DNA from: JAHJTW01 sp964545545
GTDB taxonomy: Bacteria > Krumholzibacteriota > Krumholzibacteriia > LZORAL124-64-63
Direction of reading: 5' to 3'
Assembly (NCBI GenBank): GCA_964545545.1
Contig: CAZJGK010000007.1
Coordinates: 1 to 60,284 of the forward strand
Length of the DNA: 60,284 bases
The notes under the pieces were generated by a model. That model did no database searches and was not told the origin of the DNA. It worked only from the letters and a program-made list of their open reading frames with translations. This document shows positions 7,987 to 17,263 of the stretch, in pieces. Made by a program: the position numbers and the translations under genes. Position 1 is the stretch's first letter, and every line of letters starts with the position of its first letter.

Positions 7987-8846
7987 TGAAGAAACTAGCC
8001 CTTTCCCTGGGGACCATGCTCATCTGCTGCGTGGCGCTGATGACGGCCGCCGGACCGGCAATCGCCCAGGACCAGGGGGCCCAGCAGGCTGCCGGTCCCG
8101 TCCAGGGTCGGGGCGAAATGGAAATGGTGCTGATCCACGGTCTGGGCGGCAGCGCCGCCATCTGGGACGATATTCTGCCCTACCTGCAGAACACGTTCCA
8201 GGTCTACACCTTCGAGCTGTCCGGCCACGGCAAGACCCAGCCCATCGTCAACCCCTCCATCACGGCCGAGGTCGGCAGGTTGAGAGAATTCCTCAAGGCC
8301 AACGACATCGTCTACCCCACCCTTGTCGGACACGGAATGGGCGGCATGATCGCCCTGCAATACTCCCTGGATCACCCGGCCGACGTCCATCGCCTGATCG
8401 TCATGGACTCCGCCCCGCGCCAGATGGCCGACCAGGAAGTCAAAACCCATGTGGCCGATGAACTGATGAACAATTACGACCGGTTCGTGGCGACCCGTTA
8501 TCTCAACATGAGCAAAGACGAGGCCGTCAGCCAGAAGGTCGTGGATATTGCCCTGCGCACCGACAGCGCTTCATTCATTTCCCTGCTGATGAGCAGCTTC
8601 GATTTCGACCTGACGAAAAGACTGCGCACCCTCTCGGTGCCGATGCTGGTCATCGGCAGTGAATTCATGTTTCCGGACCCTGACAACAGTCAGCAGGTTC
8701 TCAAGTCGCTGGGTTGGGCCAATGCGCGCTCCCTGACGTTCAAACGCATCGATTCCGGTCATTTCATGATGCTGGAGAGACCCGTCTACACGGCAAGCGT
8801 GCTGCTGGCTTTCGGCGTCACCGCGGGATATCAGTTCGACAAATGA
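7986..8846 (+). CDS. Exported alpha/beta-hydrolase-fold protein lacking the serine nucleophile
   Basis: The 286-residue protein has a signal peptide (MKKLALSLGTML...AIAQ). It then has an alpha/beta-hydrolase core with LIHGLGGS, FELSGHG, a nucleophile elbow VGHGMGG and a late DSGHFMMLERP that supplies the catalytic-type His. The elbow should read GHSMG, but codon 117 (8334-8336) is GGA, Gly. The usual Asp position also looks changed (IGSEFMFP). It is therefore unlikely to be a classical serine esterase. GGAG at 7972-7975 serves either ATG 7986 or GTG 7983. It overlaps the MBL gene and converges on gmd with 19 bp between the stops. Confidence 0.8.
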   Translation: MKKLALSLGTMLICCVALMTAAGPAIAQDQGAQQAAGPVQGRGEMEMVLIHGLGGSAAIWDDILPYLQNTFQVYTFELSGHGKTQPIVNPSITAEVGRLREFLKANDIVYPTLVGHGMGGMIALQYSLDHPADVHRLIVMDSAPRQMADQEVKTHVADELMNNYDRFVATRYLNMSKDEAVSQKVVDIALRTDSASFISLLMSSFDFDLTKRLRTLSVPMLVIGSEFMFPDPDNSQQVLKSLGWANARSLTFKRIDSGHFMMLERPVYTASVLLAFGVTAGYQFDK

Positions 8847-8865
8847 CCAACGCGCAGGAAAGGGA

Positions 8866-9828
8866 TCAGGACCCCAGCAGGGCCAGGTCGTGGTCGACCA
8901 TCATCTCGACCAGATCCTTGAACTCGACCGTGGGCTGCCAGCCCAGCAGCCGGCCCGCCTTGGCGTTGTCGCCGATCAGCTGATCCACTTCGGCCGGGCG
9001 CAGATAACGGGGATCCTGGACCACATAGTCATGGTAATCCAGATCCACGCGTCCGAAGGCGATCTCCAGGAAATCCCGGACCGAGTGGGTGATGCCCGTG
9101 GCCACCACGAAATCATCCGGCTGGTCCTGCTGAAGCATCAGATACATGGCCCGGACGAAATCCCCGGCATAGCCCCAATCACGCTGGGAATCGATGTTCC
9201 CCAACCGCAATTCACCGGCCAGGCCCAGCTTGATGCGAGCCACGCCGTCGCTGATCTTGCGCGTCACGAACTCGTGACCGCGGCGGGGACTTTCGTGGTT
9301 GAAGAGGATCCCGCTGACGGCGAACAGTCCGTAGCTTTCCCGGTAATTCACCGTCAGGTGATGCCCATAGGTCTTGGCCACGGCATAGGGACTGCGGGGG
9401 TGGAACGGCGTCAATTCGTTCTGGGGCACTTCACGCACCTTGCCGAACATCTCGCTGCTGCTGGCCTGGTAGAACCGCGCCTGGGGAGCAATCTGGCGCA
9501 TGGCGTCGAGCATGCGGGTGACACCCAGGGCCGTGAACTCTCCGGTCAAAACCGGTTGGCGCCAGCTGGTGGGGACAAAGGACTGGGCCGCCAGGTTGTA
9601 GATCTCGTCCGGTCGGGCTTCTTCCATGGCCTGCACCAGGGACGCCTGGTCCAGCAGGTCGGCCTGGATAAAGGTGATCTTGTCCAGCAAGTGTTCGATG
9701 CGGATGAAGGTCTCGGTGCTTGATCGCCGAACCATGCCGAAAACCTCGTAACCCTTGTCCAGCAGGAACTCCGCCAGGTAGGAACCGTCCTGACCCGTGA
9801 TACCGGTGATGAGGGCTCTGGTGGCCAT
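8866..9828 (-). CDS. gmd: GDP-mannose 4,6-dehydratase
   Basis: This extended short-chain dehydrogenase converts GDP-mannose to GDP-4-keto-6-deoxymannose, the precursor of GDP-fucose, GDP-rhamnose and related sugars used in surface glycans. The 320 residues show the NAD(P) motif GITGQDG at the N-terminus, SSSEMFG (catalytic Ser/Glu region), the YAVAK Tyr-Lys pair and FNHESPRRG, all diagnostic of Gmd. No fcl or other GDP-sugar gene follows in the window, so the end product is unknown. The gene stands alone on the minus strand and converges with the hydrolase gene. Confidence 0.95.
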   Translation of the reverse strand: MATRALITGITGQDGSYLAEFLLDKGYEVFGMVRRSSTETFIRIEHLLDKITFIQADLLDQASLVQAMEEARPDEIYNLAAQSFVPTSWRQPVLTGEFTALGVTRMLDAMRQIAPQARFYQASSSEMFGKVREVPQNELTPFHPRSPYAVAKTYGHHLTVNYRESYGLFAVSGILFNHESPRRGHEFVTRKISDGVARIKLGLAGELRLGNIDSQRDWGYAGDFVRAMYLMLQQDQPDDFVVATGITHSVRDFLEIAFGRVDLDYHDYVVQDPRYLRPAEVDQLIGDNAKAGRLLGWQPTVEFKDLVEMMVDHDLALLGS

Positions 9829-9915
9829 AAATATCCGTCCTTGTCCACGGTGAGCGGCTTGCCTGCCAACAGGGGAAATCTACACCCCGCAGGCCGTCTG
9901 GACAAGCTGCCTTGA

Positions 9916-11691
9916 TCAGGCCTCGGCGCTGAGATCCGGCAGGGGTTCGGCGGCAACCTCGAAGGTGAAGTGGGAGTCGTGGCGGCAAAGCTGCGGACGG
10001 CCGAACAGATACCCCTGCCCAAGACGCACTCCCATGTCCAGCAGAACGAGGTAATCTTCCCGATTTTCAATCCCCTCGGCCACAACCTCGGCACCCAGCA
10101 CCGCGCTGATCCCCAACAGCCTCTGCAGGGTGCCGCGCAGCTCCGGATCGTGGGCCAGTCCCTGCACCAGCCGCTTGTCGATCTTCAGGATTTCCGGTTT
10201 GAGCATGAGCAGCCCTTCCAGACAGCTGTTGCCGAAACCAACATCGTCGATGGCCACTCCGATGCCCGCAGCCTGGAGACTGCGCACCGGCCCAACCAGG
10301 ACTTCAGGATCACCCAGTAACTGTTGTTCGCTGATCTCCAGGCAGCAATCCCCCGCCCGGGCGCCGACATCCAGGACCCTGACCAACTCTTCCACCGGAG
10401 TCTGAAGCAGGGTTGTCGGCAAGATATTTACATGAAAGCGCGCATGCCGGCCCAACCTGGCCACGGTGGCGACGCACAGTTTGAGGCACTGCAGATCGAT
10501 GGCCGTCAGGATGTCCTGCTCCTGGCAGAAGCGGAACAGGTTGTCAGGGGCATACAGGGGACCACGCGGTCCGCGAACCAGCATTTCCCGGGACACGATG
10601 CGTCCGTCCACCAGATCGACGATGGGCTGACTGGCCACATCCAGGGCCTTGCGTCCCAGCAGCTCCCGCACCATTTCGGCGCCGGGTTCGGTCACCGAAA
10701 CCGTGGCGGCGGCATGGCGGCCATCGATGGCCGTCACCCGGTTCTTGCCGGCAACCTTGCTGCGCGCCAGGGCGAATCGTGCCCGCACCAGGACCTCATC
10801 GAAGGACATGGCCTCGGGTGAAACCGCAACCACACTCAGGCTGGCCGTTGTCTTCAGGACTTCCTGTCCCGCGGTGATGGCATCCCTGCTGATGGCCAGA
10901 CGCACCTGCTCCGCCCGGGATTCCACCGCGGGCAGATCCAGTCCCGGCATCATCACCAGGAATTGGTCCGTGCCGCAGCGGCCAACCACGGCGTCACTGC
11001 CCACGGTTTCCCGCACACGCCTGGCTGCGCCGGCCAGGACCATGTCGCCCACACCGTGCCCCAGGGTGGCGTTGAGGCGCAGGAAATCGTCCAGATCGAT
11101 CATCATCACATTCAAGGAAACATCCAGTTCCCGACAACGGCTCAGTTCCTTCACGATGGCCCGTTCCAGACCCCGCCGGTTCAATACGCCGGTGGTGGCG
11201 TCCATGTACGTCAGCCAATCCAGACGAGCGGTGGCCGCGGCCAACTCGTTGGTCAAGCCCTGTTCCCGCAGGCAGAAATGGATGGTGCGATGCCACCCTC
11301 CGGGATCCATGGATCTCGGATCCAGTTGGATCCTGGCCCCCAGACTGCGGAGTTCAGGTTCGGGGCCCAGGTCCCGGCCATCGGTCAGGGCGATCACCGG
11401 AAGGTCCGGATAGCGACCGACCACCCTGCGCAAACCCGTCAGCAGATCGGCATCGGCCATCCCGGCCCCCATCATCACCAGATGAACGGGCGCCACACCC
11501 AGGTAGGTCATGCCGTCTTTGAGGTGGGTGAAATGGGCCAGGGAACAGCCGGAGGAATCCATGCGTTCAAGCTGGCCGCGTATGGTGGCGGCCAGTCCGG
11601 GGTCGAGGTGAAGAAGCATCAGGCGCAGACGAGCGCAGTTGGTAACCGTGTGTCCCGTGGCGAATCCCTTCACGATACGGGGGCGCCGCAT
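9916..11691 (-). CDS. Receiver-like / degenerate GGDEF / EAL c-di-GMP protein
   Basis: The 591-residue protein has three parts. Residues about 22-140 look like a receiver fold without an evident phospho-Asp. Residues about 160-325 are a GGDEF domain whose signature reads GTDQF (240-244), so diguanylate cyclase activity is unlikely. Residues about 340-575 are an EAL domain that keeps its Glu (EML in place of EAL, 369-371), HVN, LEISE, AIDDVGFG, LKIDK, AEGIE and QGYLFG, so c-di-GMP phosphodiesterase activity is plausible. The degenerate GGDEF may bind GTP as an allosteric sensor. An alternative start is ATG 11619 (MLLHLDPG), just before the receiver-like part. It stands alone downstream of metF, with 102 bp between. 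Confidence 0.87.
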   Translation of the reverse strand: MRRPRIVKGFATGHTVTNCARLRLMLLHLDPGLAATIRGQLERMDSSGCSLAHFTHLKDGMTYLGVAPVHLVMMGAGMADADLLTGLRRVVGRYPDLPVIALTDGRDLGPEPELRSLGARIQLDPRSMDPGGWHRTIHFCLREQGLTNELAAATARLDWLTYMDATTGVLNRRGLERAIVKELSRCRELDVSLNVMMIDLDDFLRLNATLGHGVGDMVLAGAARRVRETVGSDAVVGRCGTDQFLVMMPGLDLPAVESRAEQVRLAISRDAITAGQEVLKTTASLSVVAVSPEAMSFDEVLVRARFALARSKVAGKNRVTAIDGRHAAATVSVTEPGAEMVRELLGRKALDVASQPIVDLVDGRIVSREMLVRGPRGPLYAPDNLFRFCQEQDILTAIDLQCLKLCVATVARLGRHARFHVNILPTTLLQTPVEELVRVLDVGARAGDCCLEISEQQLLGDPEVLVGPVRSLQAAGIGVAIDDVGFGNSCLEGLLMLKPEILKIDKRLVQGLAHDPELRGTLQRLLGISAVLGAEVVAEGIENREDYLVLLDMGVRLGQGYLFGRPQLCRHDSHFTFEVAAEPLPDLSAEA

Positions 11692-11793
11692 CCGTACGGC
11701 TCACATGCCCGGTTTCTCCCCATCGCACCAGGCATAACCCACCCGAACTCTACACATCAGAACCCGCGGTGGCAACAGGGGATTACACAGCCG

Positions 11794-12738
11794 TCAGTTC
11801 AGATCAGACACCATGGCCACCACCCGCCGGGCATCGTTCATCACATAAAAGTGGATGCACTGCGCATGGTGGTTGATCAGGTCCTCGATCTGGGCTTTCC
11901 CCCAGCGGACTCCGATCTCACGCACATGGTCCGGCGAGGCCATGATCTCATCCACGAGTTCATCCGGCAACGAAACATGGAAGTGCTTGGGTAGGGAATT
12001 CAGTTGCCGCACGTCGTCGATGAGTTTGACCCCCGGAATAATCGGCACGGTAATCCCGGCCTCGCGACACCGGGCGACAAAATCGAAATAGACCCGGTTA
12101 TCGAAAAACATCTGGGTCACGATGTAATCGGCCCCGGCCTCCACCTTCTGTTTCAGATATATCAGATCGGTCTTGGCATTGGGGGATTCGAGATGGGTCT
12201 CCGGATACCCCCCCACCCCGATGCAGAAGTCGATGGGTTCGCTGTTGGCGATCTCGTCCAGGTAATCCGCCTGGCGCAGGGAAACCAGCTGGGCGACCAG
12301 GTCCCGGGAATAATGGTTGCGCGTGCGTCCTCCGCCGAGAGTCTTGCGGTAATTGCTCTGATCCCCCCGGATCGCCAACACGTTGTGGATACCCAGATAA
12401 TTCAGCTCGATGCAGGCATCCTCGGTTTCCTCCCGCGTGAACCCCGTGCACAGCAGATGGGCCACCGTGTCGATGCCGAAGCGGTTCTGGATGATCCCGC
12501 AGATGCTAAGGCTGCCCGGCCGTTTCTTGCGTACGCGGCGACGGATGGTTCCGTCAGGTTGTTCCTCATAGACAGCTTCGGCCATATGGCTGGTCACATC
12601 GATAAAGGGCGGCGCCAGGGGCGCCACCTGTTCGACGATCTCGATGATCTCGCGCACGGTCTTGCCGCGCGGCGGGGGAATGATCTCAAAACTGAACAAC
12701 GTGCTCTGGGCACGATCAAGATGTTCGGTGACGCGCAT
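11794..12738 (-). CDS. metF: 5,10-methylenetetrahydrofolate reductase
   Basis: This FAD enzyme reduces methylenetetrahydrofolate to 5-methyl-tetrahydrofolate, the methyl donor for MetH. The 314 residues show FSFEIIPPP near the N-terminus (usual FE(F/I)xPP), DVTSHMA, LAIRGDQ, IGVGGYPETH and QMFFDN, all characteristic. AAAGGA lies 7 nt before ATG 12738. The gene begins 21 bp after the metH stop on the same strand, so metH and metF form an operon that joins the two steps. Confidence 0.96.
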   Translation of the reverse strand: MRVTEHLDRAQSTLFSFEIIPPPRGKTVREIIEIVEQVAPLAPPFIDVTSHMAEAVYEEQPDGTIRRRVRKKRPGSLSICGIIQNRFGIDTVAHLLCTGFTREETEDACIELNYLGIHNVLAIRGDQSNYRKTLGGGRTRNHYSRDLVAQLVSLRQADYLDEIANSEPIDFCIGVGGYPETHLESPNAKTDLIYLKQKVEAGADYIVTQMFFDNRVYFDFVARCREAGITVPIIPGVKLIDDVRQLNSLPKHFHVSLPDELVDEIMASPDHVREIGVRWGKAQIEDLINHHAQCIHFYVMNDARRVVAMVSDLN

Positions 12739-12759
12739 GCATTATTCCTTTCCGGAAAA

Positions 12760-15700
12760 TCAATCCACAATATTCTCGGCCAGCCAGCGCCGCGCTTGCC
12801 GGCTGCCGATGTCCGCTCTGACCCCGTACGCGTCCGCCTGGTCGAGCCCGATCTTGCCGACGCCGAAATATCGGGCTTCAGGATTGGCGAAATACCACCC
12901 GGCAACCGATGCCGCCGGATCCATGGCACAGGATTCGGTGAGGGTTACTCCGATGGCCTCGCTGGCCCCCAGGAGGTCAAACAGGAACCGCTTGCCCAGA
13001 TGGTCGGGGCAGGCGGGATAACCCGGCGCCGGTCGGATGCCCCGGTATTGTTCCCGGATCAAAGCCTCCGGGTCCGTTTGTTCAGCGGCGGCATAACCCC
13101 AATGATCGCGTCGGACATCCCGGTGGAGTTTCTCCGCCAAGGCTTCCGCCAGCCGGTCGGCCAGGGCCTTGACCATGATGGCGCGATAGTCATCGCCGCG
13201 CTCCTGCCAGGCGGCCGCCGCGGCGGTGGCGCCCAGACCCGCGGTGACCACAAAGGCGCCTACCCAATCATCCACTCCGCTGTCCCGGGGAGCCAGAAAA
13301 TCCGTCAGACAGATGTTGGGCCCACCCCGGGCGCTCCGCCGTTGCTGGCGCAGGAACGGAATACGCATCCGGATTTCCCGCCGCGATTCATCCCGGAAAA
13401 CCACCATGTCGTCGCCATCGGCGGCGGCGGGGAAAAGGCCCAGCACCGCGGCGGCGCCCAGCGATTTTTCCGTGGCAAGCTCCGCCAGCAATTCCCGCGC
13501 GTCGTTCAGCAGGCGACGGGCCTCCCGGCCCACCGCAGGGTCTTCGAGGATCCCCGGGTATGCCCCCTTGAGTCGCCAGGTATGAAAAAACGGGGTCCAG
13601 TCGATGTAGGGGAAAAGCTCCGCCAGGTCAAGGTCGGTCCAGACCTTGCGGCCCGTCAGGCGGGGTTGTTCCGGCTGCCGGCCGGACCAGTCCAGCTTCA
13701 GGGCCTGCCGGCGGGCCTCCTCCAGGGTCAACAGATCCCGGCCCGGCCCGGCGTCACGCCGCTTGGCGCGCAAGCGCGCGTATTCCTCCCGGGTTGCTTC
13801 ACGCAACGCGCTTCTGGTCGCCGGCCGTGCGAGTTGGCCCACCACCCCCACCACGCGGGAGGCATCACTGACGTGAAAAACTCCCGGCTCGTAGTGGGGA
13901 TCGATTTTTACCGCCGTATGCAGACGGCTTGTCGTCGCGCCGCCGATCAGCAGGGGGATTTTCAGTCCCTCCTTCTCCATCAGCCCGGCAACATGAGACA
14001 TTTCCGCCAAAGAGGGTGTGATCAAACCGCTCAGACCGATGAAATCCACCTTTTTTTCCAGCGCCGTCCTGATGATGGTCTGGGCCGGCACCATCACGCC
14101 CAGGTCGATGACCTCGTAGTTGTTGCAGCCCAGGACCACACCCACAATGTTCTTGCCGATGTCATGGACATCGCCTTTGACCGTGGCCAACAGCACCCGG
14201 CCCGCACGGGAGGCCTCCCGGTCGCCACGCTTCTGGAGATAGGGATCCAGGATTTCCACGGCGATCTTCATGACCCGCGCCGAGCGGATCACCTGGGGCA
14301 GGAACATCTTGCCGACGCCGAAGAGTTCCCCCACGCGGTTCATGCCGGCCATCAGGGGACCCTCGATCACATCCAGGGGATTACCGATCTCCGCCAGGGC
14401 ATCCAGCACGTCTTCTTTGACAAAACGCGACTCCCCGTGCAGGAGGGCATGTTCCAGGCGTTCGGCCACAGTCCCCTGCCGCCAGGCGAGATCCGTGACC
14501 GCCTGGTGGGCTCCCCCTGTGTGTGCCTGGGCCATGGCCGTCAAACGTTCGGTCGGCGTTGGCCCCTGGGGAGCGGCAGGCGTTCGGGCCAGGATCACAT
14601 CCTCCACCGCCGTGCGCAGTTCCGGCGCGATTTCCTCGTACACAGCCAGTTGCCCGGCGTTGACGATCCCCATATCCAGACCGGCGGCGATGGCATGGTA
14701 GAGAAAGACCGAATGCATGGCGCTGCGGACTTCATCGTTGCCCCGGTAGCTGAAGGACAGGTTGCTGATGCCCCCGCTGACCAGGGCTCCCGGCATTTCC
14801 TGCTTGATGGCCCTGCAGGCGGCCATGAAATCGACCGCGTAGCGATCGTGCTCGGCAATACCCGTGGCCACGGCGAACACGTTGGGATCAAATACGATGT
14901 CCGTGGGCCCATACCCCTCTTCCCGCACCAGGATCCGCCAGGCACGGCGACAGATTTCGAGGCGGCGCTCCAAGGTGCCGGCCTGGCCCTGTTCGTCGAA
15001 CGCCATGACCACCACCGCGGCGCCGTAGCGATGCGCCAACCGGGCCCTCCGCCTGAATTCCGCTTCGCCATCCTTGAGGCTCAGGCTGTTGACCAATCCC
15101 TTGCCCTGAAGGCACTGCAACCCCGCCTCGATGACCTCCCAGCTGCTGGAATCGATCATCACCGGCACGCGGCTGATTTCCGGATCGGTGGCCACGACAT
15201 TGAGAAACCCGCGCATGGCTGCGGTGGCATCCAGCATGGCGTCGTCCATGTTCACGTCGATGATCTGCGCCCCGCCATGCACTTGCTGCCGGGCCACATC
15301 CAAAGCCTCTTCCAGGCGGTTTTCCCTGATCATACGGGCAAAACGCCGACTTCCCGCCACATTGGTCCGCTCACCCACGTTCACGAACAGGGAATCATCC
15401 GTGATGCGCAGGGGCTCCAGCCCCGCCAGGTGCGTGCCCGGCCGGGGGCGCGGGATCTCGCGCGGCGGCAGGCCTGCGATGGCCCGGGCCAGGGCGGCGA
15501 TGTGAGCGGGCGTCGTGCCGCAGCACCCGCCCACCACGTTGAGCAAACCATCGGCGCAGAAACCGGCCAGGATTTCCGCCATTTCCTCCGGACCCTGATC
15601 GTAGCCTCCCAGTTCGTTGGGCAAACCCGCATTGGGATGAGCCGAAACCAGGGTGTCGGCCACAGCCGCCACTTCCTCGACAAACGGCCTCATGGCCGCG

Positions 15701-16458
15701 GGGCCCAGGGCGCAATTCAAGCCGAAAATGGCGGGGTCGGCGTGGGACAGGGAAACCCAGAACGCCTCGGGAGTCTGACCGGTCAGGGTGCGTCCGCTGG
15801 CGTCGGTGATGGTCCCGGATATCCACACCGGCATCTCGGGACAGCCCCGTTTTTCCAGCAGCTCCCGGACCGCGAAGGCCGCAGCTTTGGCGTTCAGCGG
15901 ATCGAACACCGTCTCGATCAGCAGGATGTCCACTCCCCCGTCCAGCAACGCCTCCGCTTCCTCGCCGTAGGCGGTGACCAGTTCGGCGAAGGTGATGTTG
16001 CGCAAGGCGGGATTGTTCACATCCGGGGAAAGGGAACAGGTCCGGTTGGTGGGCGCCAGAGAGCCGGCCACCAGTCTGGGCCGCCGGGGATCGGCCGCCG
16101 TCGCCGCGTCCGCCGCTTGCCGGGCCAGGCGGGCCGCGGCCAGGTTGATCTGCCGGACGAGGTGTCCGGTCCCGTAATCAGACTGGGACACCGCCGTGCC
16201 GTTGAAGGTGTTGGTGGTGATGATGTCGGCCCCGGCCGCCAAGTACTCCCGGTGGATCTCGGCAATGACCTCGGGCCGCGTCAGGCAAAGCAGGTCGTTG
16301 TTGCCCTTGAGATCCTGCGGATGATCCGCCAGCAAACCGCCCCGGAAATCCTTTTCGGACAGTCCGTAGCTCTGGATCATGGTGCCCATCGCACCGTCCA
16401 ACACAAGAATGCGCTGGCCGGCCATCCGGTTCAGATCCTGGCGTGTGAATCTGGTCAT
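12760..16458 (-). CDS. metH: Cobalamin-dependent methionine synthase
   Basis: MetH transfers the methyl group of 5-methyl-tetrahydrofolate through cobalamin to homocysteine. At 1232 residues it matches the family. The homocysteine domain has LDGAMGTMIQ and the zinc cysteines in LNCALGP and VGGCCGTTP. The pterin domain has VGERTNVAGS and DVNMDDAMLD. The B12 domain has GDVHDIGKNIVGVV with the axial His. The C-terminal activation domain has RPAPGYPACPDH. All four modules are complete. ATG 16458 was chosen because AGGCGG precedes it; an upstream in-frame start at 16533 lacks family similarity. The leader before the gene is short and shows no cobalamin riboswitch that I can recognise. Confidence 0.97.
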   Translation of the reverse strand: MTRFTRQDLNRMAGQRILVLDGAMGTMIQSYGLSEKDFRGGLLADHPQDLKGNNDLLCLTRPEVIAEIHREYLAAGADIITTNTFNGTAVSQSDYGTGHLVRQINLAAARLARQAADAATAADPRRPRLVAGSLAPTNRTCSLSPDVNNPALRNITFAELVTAYGEEAEALLDGGVDILLIETVFDPLNAKAAAFAVRELLEKRGCPEMPVWISGTITDASGRTLTGQTPEAFWVSLSHADPAIFGLNCALGPAAMRPFVEEVAAVADTLVSAHPNAGLPNELGGYDQGPEEMAEILAGFCADGLLNVVGGCCGTTPAHIAALARAIAGLPPREIPRPRPGTHLAGLEPLRITDDSLFVNVGERTNVAGSRRFARMIRENRLEEALDVARQQVHGGAQIIDVNMDDAMLDATAAMRGFLNVVATDPEISRVPVMIDSSSWEVIEAGLQCLQGKGLVNSLSLKDGEAEFRRRARLAHRYGAAVVVMAFDEQGQAGTLERRLEICRRAWRILVREEGYGPTDIVFDPNVFAVATGIAEHDRYAVDFMAACRAIKQEMPGALVSGGISNLSFSYRGNDEVRSAMHSVFLYHAIAAGLDMGIVNAGQLAVYEEIAPELRTAVEDVILARTPAAPQGPTPTERLTAMAQAHTGGAHQAVTDLAWRQGTVAERLEHALLHGESRFVKEDVLDALAEIGNPLDVIEGPLMAGMNRVGELFGVGKMFLPQVIRSARVMKIAVEILDPYLQKRGDREASRAGRVLLATVKGDVHDIGKNIVGVVLGCNNYEVIDLGVMVPAQTIIRTALEKKVDFIGLSGLITPSLAEMSHVAGLMEKEGLKIPLLIGGATTSRLHTAVKIDPHYEPGVFHVSDASRVVGVVGQLARPATRSALREATREEYARLRAKRRDAGPGRDLLTLEEARRQALKLDWSGRQPEQPRLTGRKVWTDLDLAELFPYIDWTPFFHTWRLKGAYPGILEDPAVGREARRLLNDARELLAELATEKSLGAAAVLGLFPAAADGDDMVVFRDESRREIRMRIPFLRQQRRSARGGPNICLTDFLAPRDSGVDDWVGAFVVTAGLGATAAAAAWQERGDDYRAIMVKALADRLAEALAEKLHRDVRRDHWGYAAAEQTDPEALIREQYRGIRPAPGYPACPDHLGKRFLFDLLGASEAIGVTLTESCAMDPAASVAGWYFANPEARYFGVGKIGLDQADAYGVRADIGSRQARRWLAENIVD

Positions 16459-16540
16459 GCCATTCCGCCTGGGAAAACGTGGTTCCTCAACAAGATCATA
16501 GCCTAGCACAATCCGCGCACACAGCAACACCACCGCACCA

Positions 16541-16569
16541 AAAGAAAACCCCCGCCTCTCGGCGGGGGT
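16541..16569 (-). terminator. Rho-independent terminator after the WxxGxW protein gene
   Basis: ACCCCCGCC (16548-16556) pairs with GGCGGGGGT (16561-16569) around a TCTC loop. On the minus strand it is followed by TTTTCTTT. It lies 25 bp after the stop of the small exported protein and separates it from metH. Confidence 0.85.
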
Positions 16570-16593
16570 CCGCAGGAATCGTTCGCCGGTGGA

Positions 16594-16938
16594 TCAGATA
16601 CCGCGCCAGTGGCCGCGCACCCACTTGCGGTGACCGTGGCGCTTGGTCACGAAATGGCCGGGAACCCAGACCACATCCCGGCGGCAACGACAGGGTTGCT
16701 CTATCATCACGATGGCTCCGGAACCGCGGCGATTTCGGCTAACGCGGTAAACATGGGCCGGGCCTCCATGTCCATGAGTCAATCCCGCGTTGCCGATCCG
16801 CACACTCACCGGACCCGCCTTGGCCCGCACCACGATGGAGGCGCCGGCCTCCGTGGTCGCCATCATCAGAAAGCTCAAGGCCAGGATAATAACGGCGCCC
16901 TTGAGTACGCTGTTGCTGCCTGCTTGCCTGGTTTTCAT
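16594..16938 (-). CDS. Small exported protein with WxxGxW-type C-terminus
   Basis: The 114-residue protein starts at ATG 16938 behind a strong AAGGAGGG. It has a long signal peptide with hydrophobic residues about 13-28 and cleavage near AGAS. The basic C-terminal third contains WVPGHF and WVRGHW, the repeat seen in WxxGxW/YXWxPG proteins of the bacterial envelope, whose function is unknown. A CRCR pair lies just before it. It is monocistronic, with its own terminator, and is transcribed divergently from the signalling cluster. Confidence 0.7.
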   Translation of the reverse strand: MKTRQAGSNSVLKGAVIILALSFLMMATTEAGASIVVRAKAGPVSVRIGNAGLTHGHGGPAHVYRVSRNRRGSGAIVMIEQPCRCRRDVVWVPGHFVTKRHGHRKWVRGHWRGI

Positions 16939-17263
16939 GAAACCCTCCTTCGTTCTTGACCGTTCGCCTGTCATGGTGGGGGAAGTGCAGGAGCGATGCC
17001 GAACTCATCAGATTCCTCATTCAATGGCAAGAAACCTATAAGTAATTACAACAAAGTCTGTTACATGGTTAAGAATATTTCCGGTTGCGCCCCCGAAGCA
17101 CGATCAGATCAAGCACACTGGCGCGCGGATTGCGCCTTTTGTCCTGATTCGAGGACATCCAACCAGCCAAGCCCACGGCATTCCTTAGTTAAAGTTATAT
17201 TTATACTCGCCGATATTATCCATTGAGAAACGGAACCCTCAGACCTTTAAAGAGGCCGTGGCC
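16939..17263. other. AT-rich divergent intergenic region
   Basis: This 325-bp gap separates the divergent small exported protein and the response-regulator gene, and is clearly richer in A+T than its flanks. It must carry both promoters. Possible minus-10 elements for the rightward gene are TATACT (17202-17207) and TATTAT (17214-17219), but neither has a good minus-35 partner. The short open frame at 16996-17226 has no recognisable protein character. I see no RNA gene. Confidence 0.5.

Noticed and set aside
12004..16506. A 1500-codon open frame on the plus strand opposite metH and metF
   Set aside because: It mirrors the real genes in a GC-rich background where antisense frames stay open by codon bias; no recognisable domains.
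16459..16540. Possible cobalamin or SAM riboswitch before metH
   Set aside because: The leader is only about 80 bp, followed by a terminator of another gene, and lacks recognisable conserved boxes.
16996..17226. A 76-codon frame in the AT-rich gap
   Set aside because: No ribosome binding site, no family resemblance, and it covers the expected promoter region.
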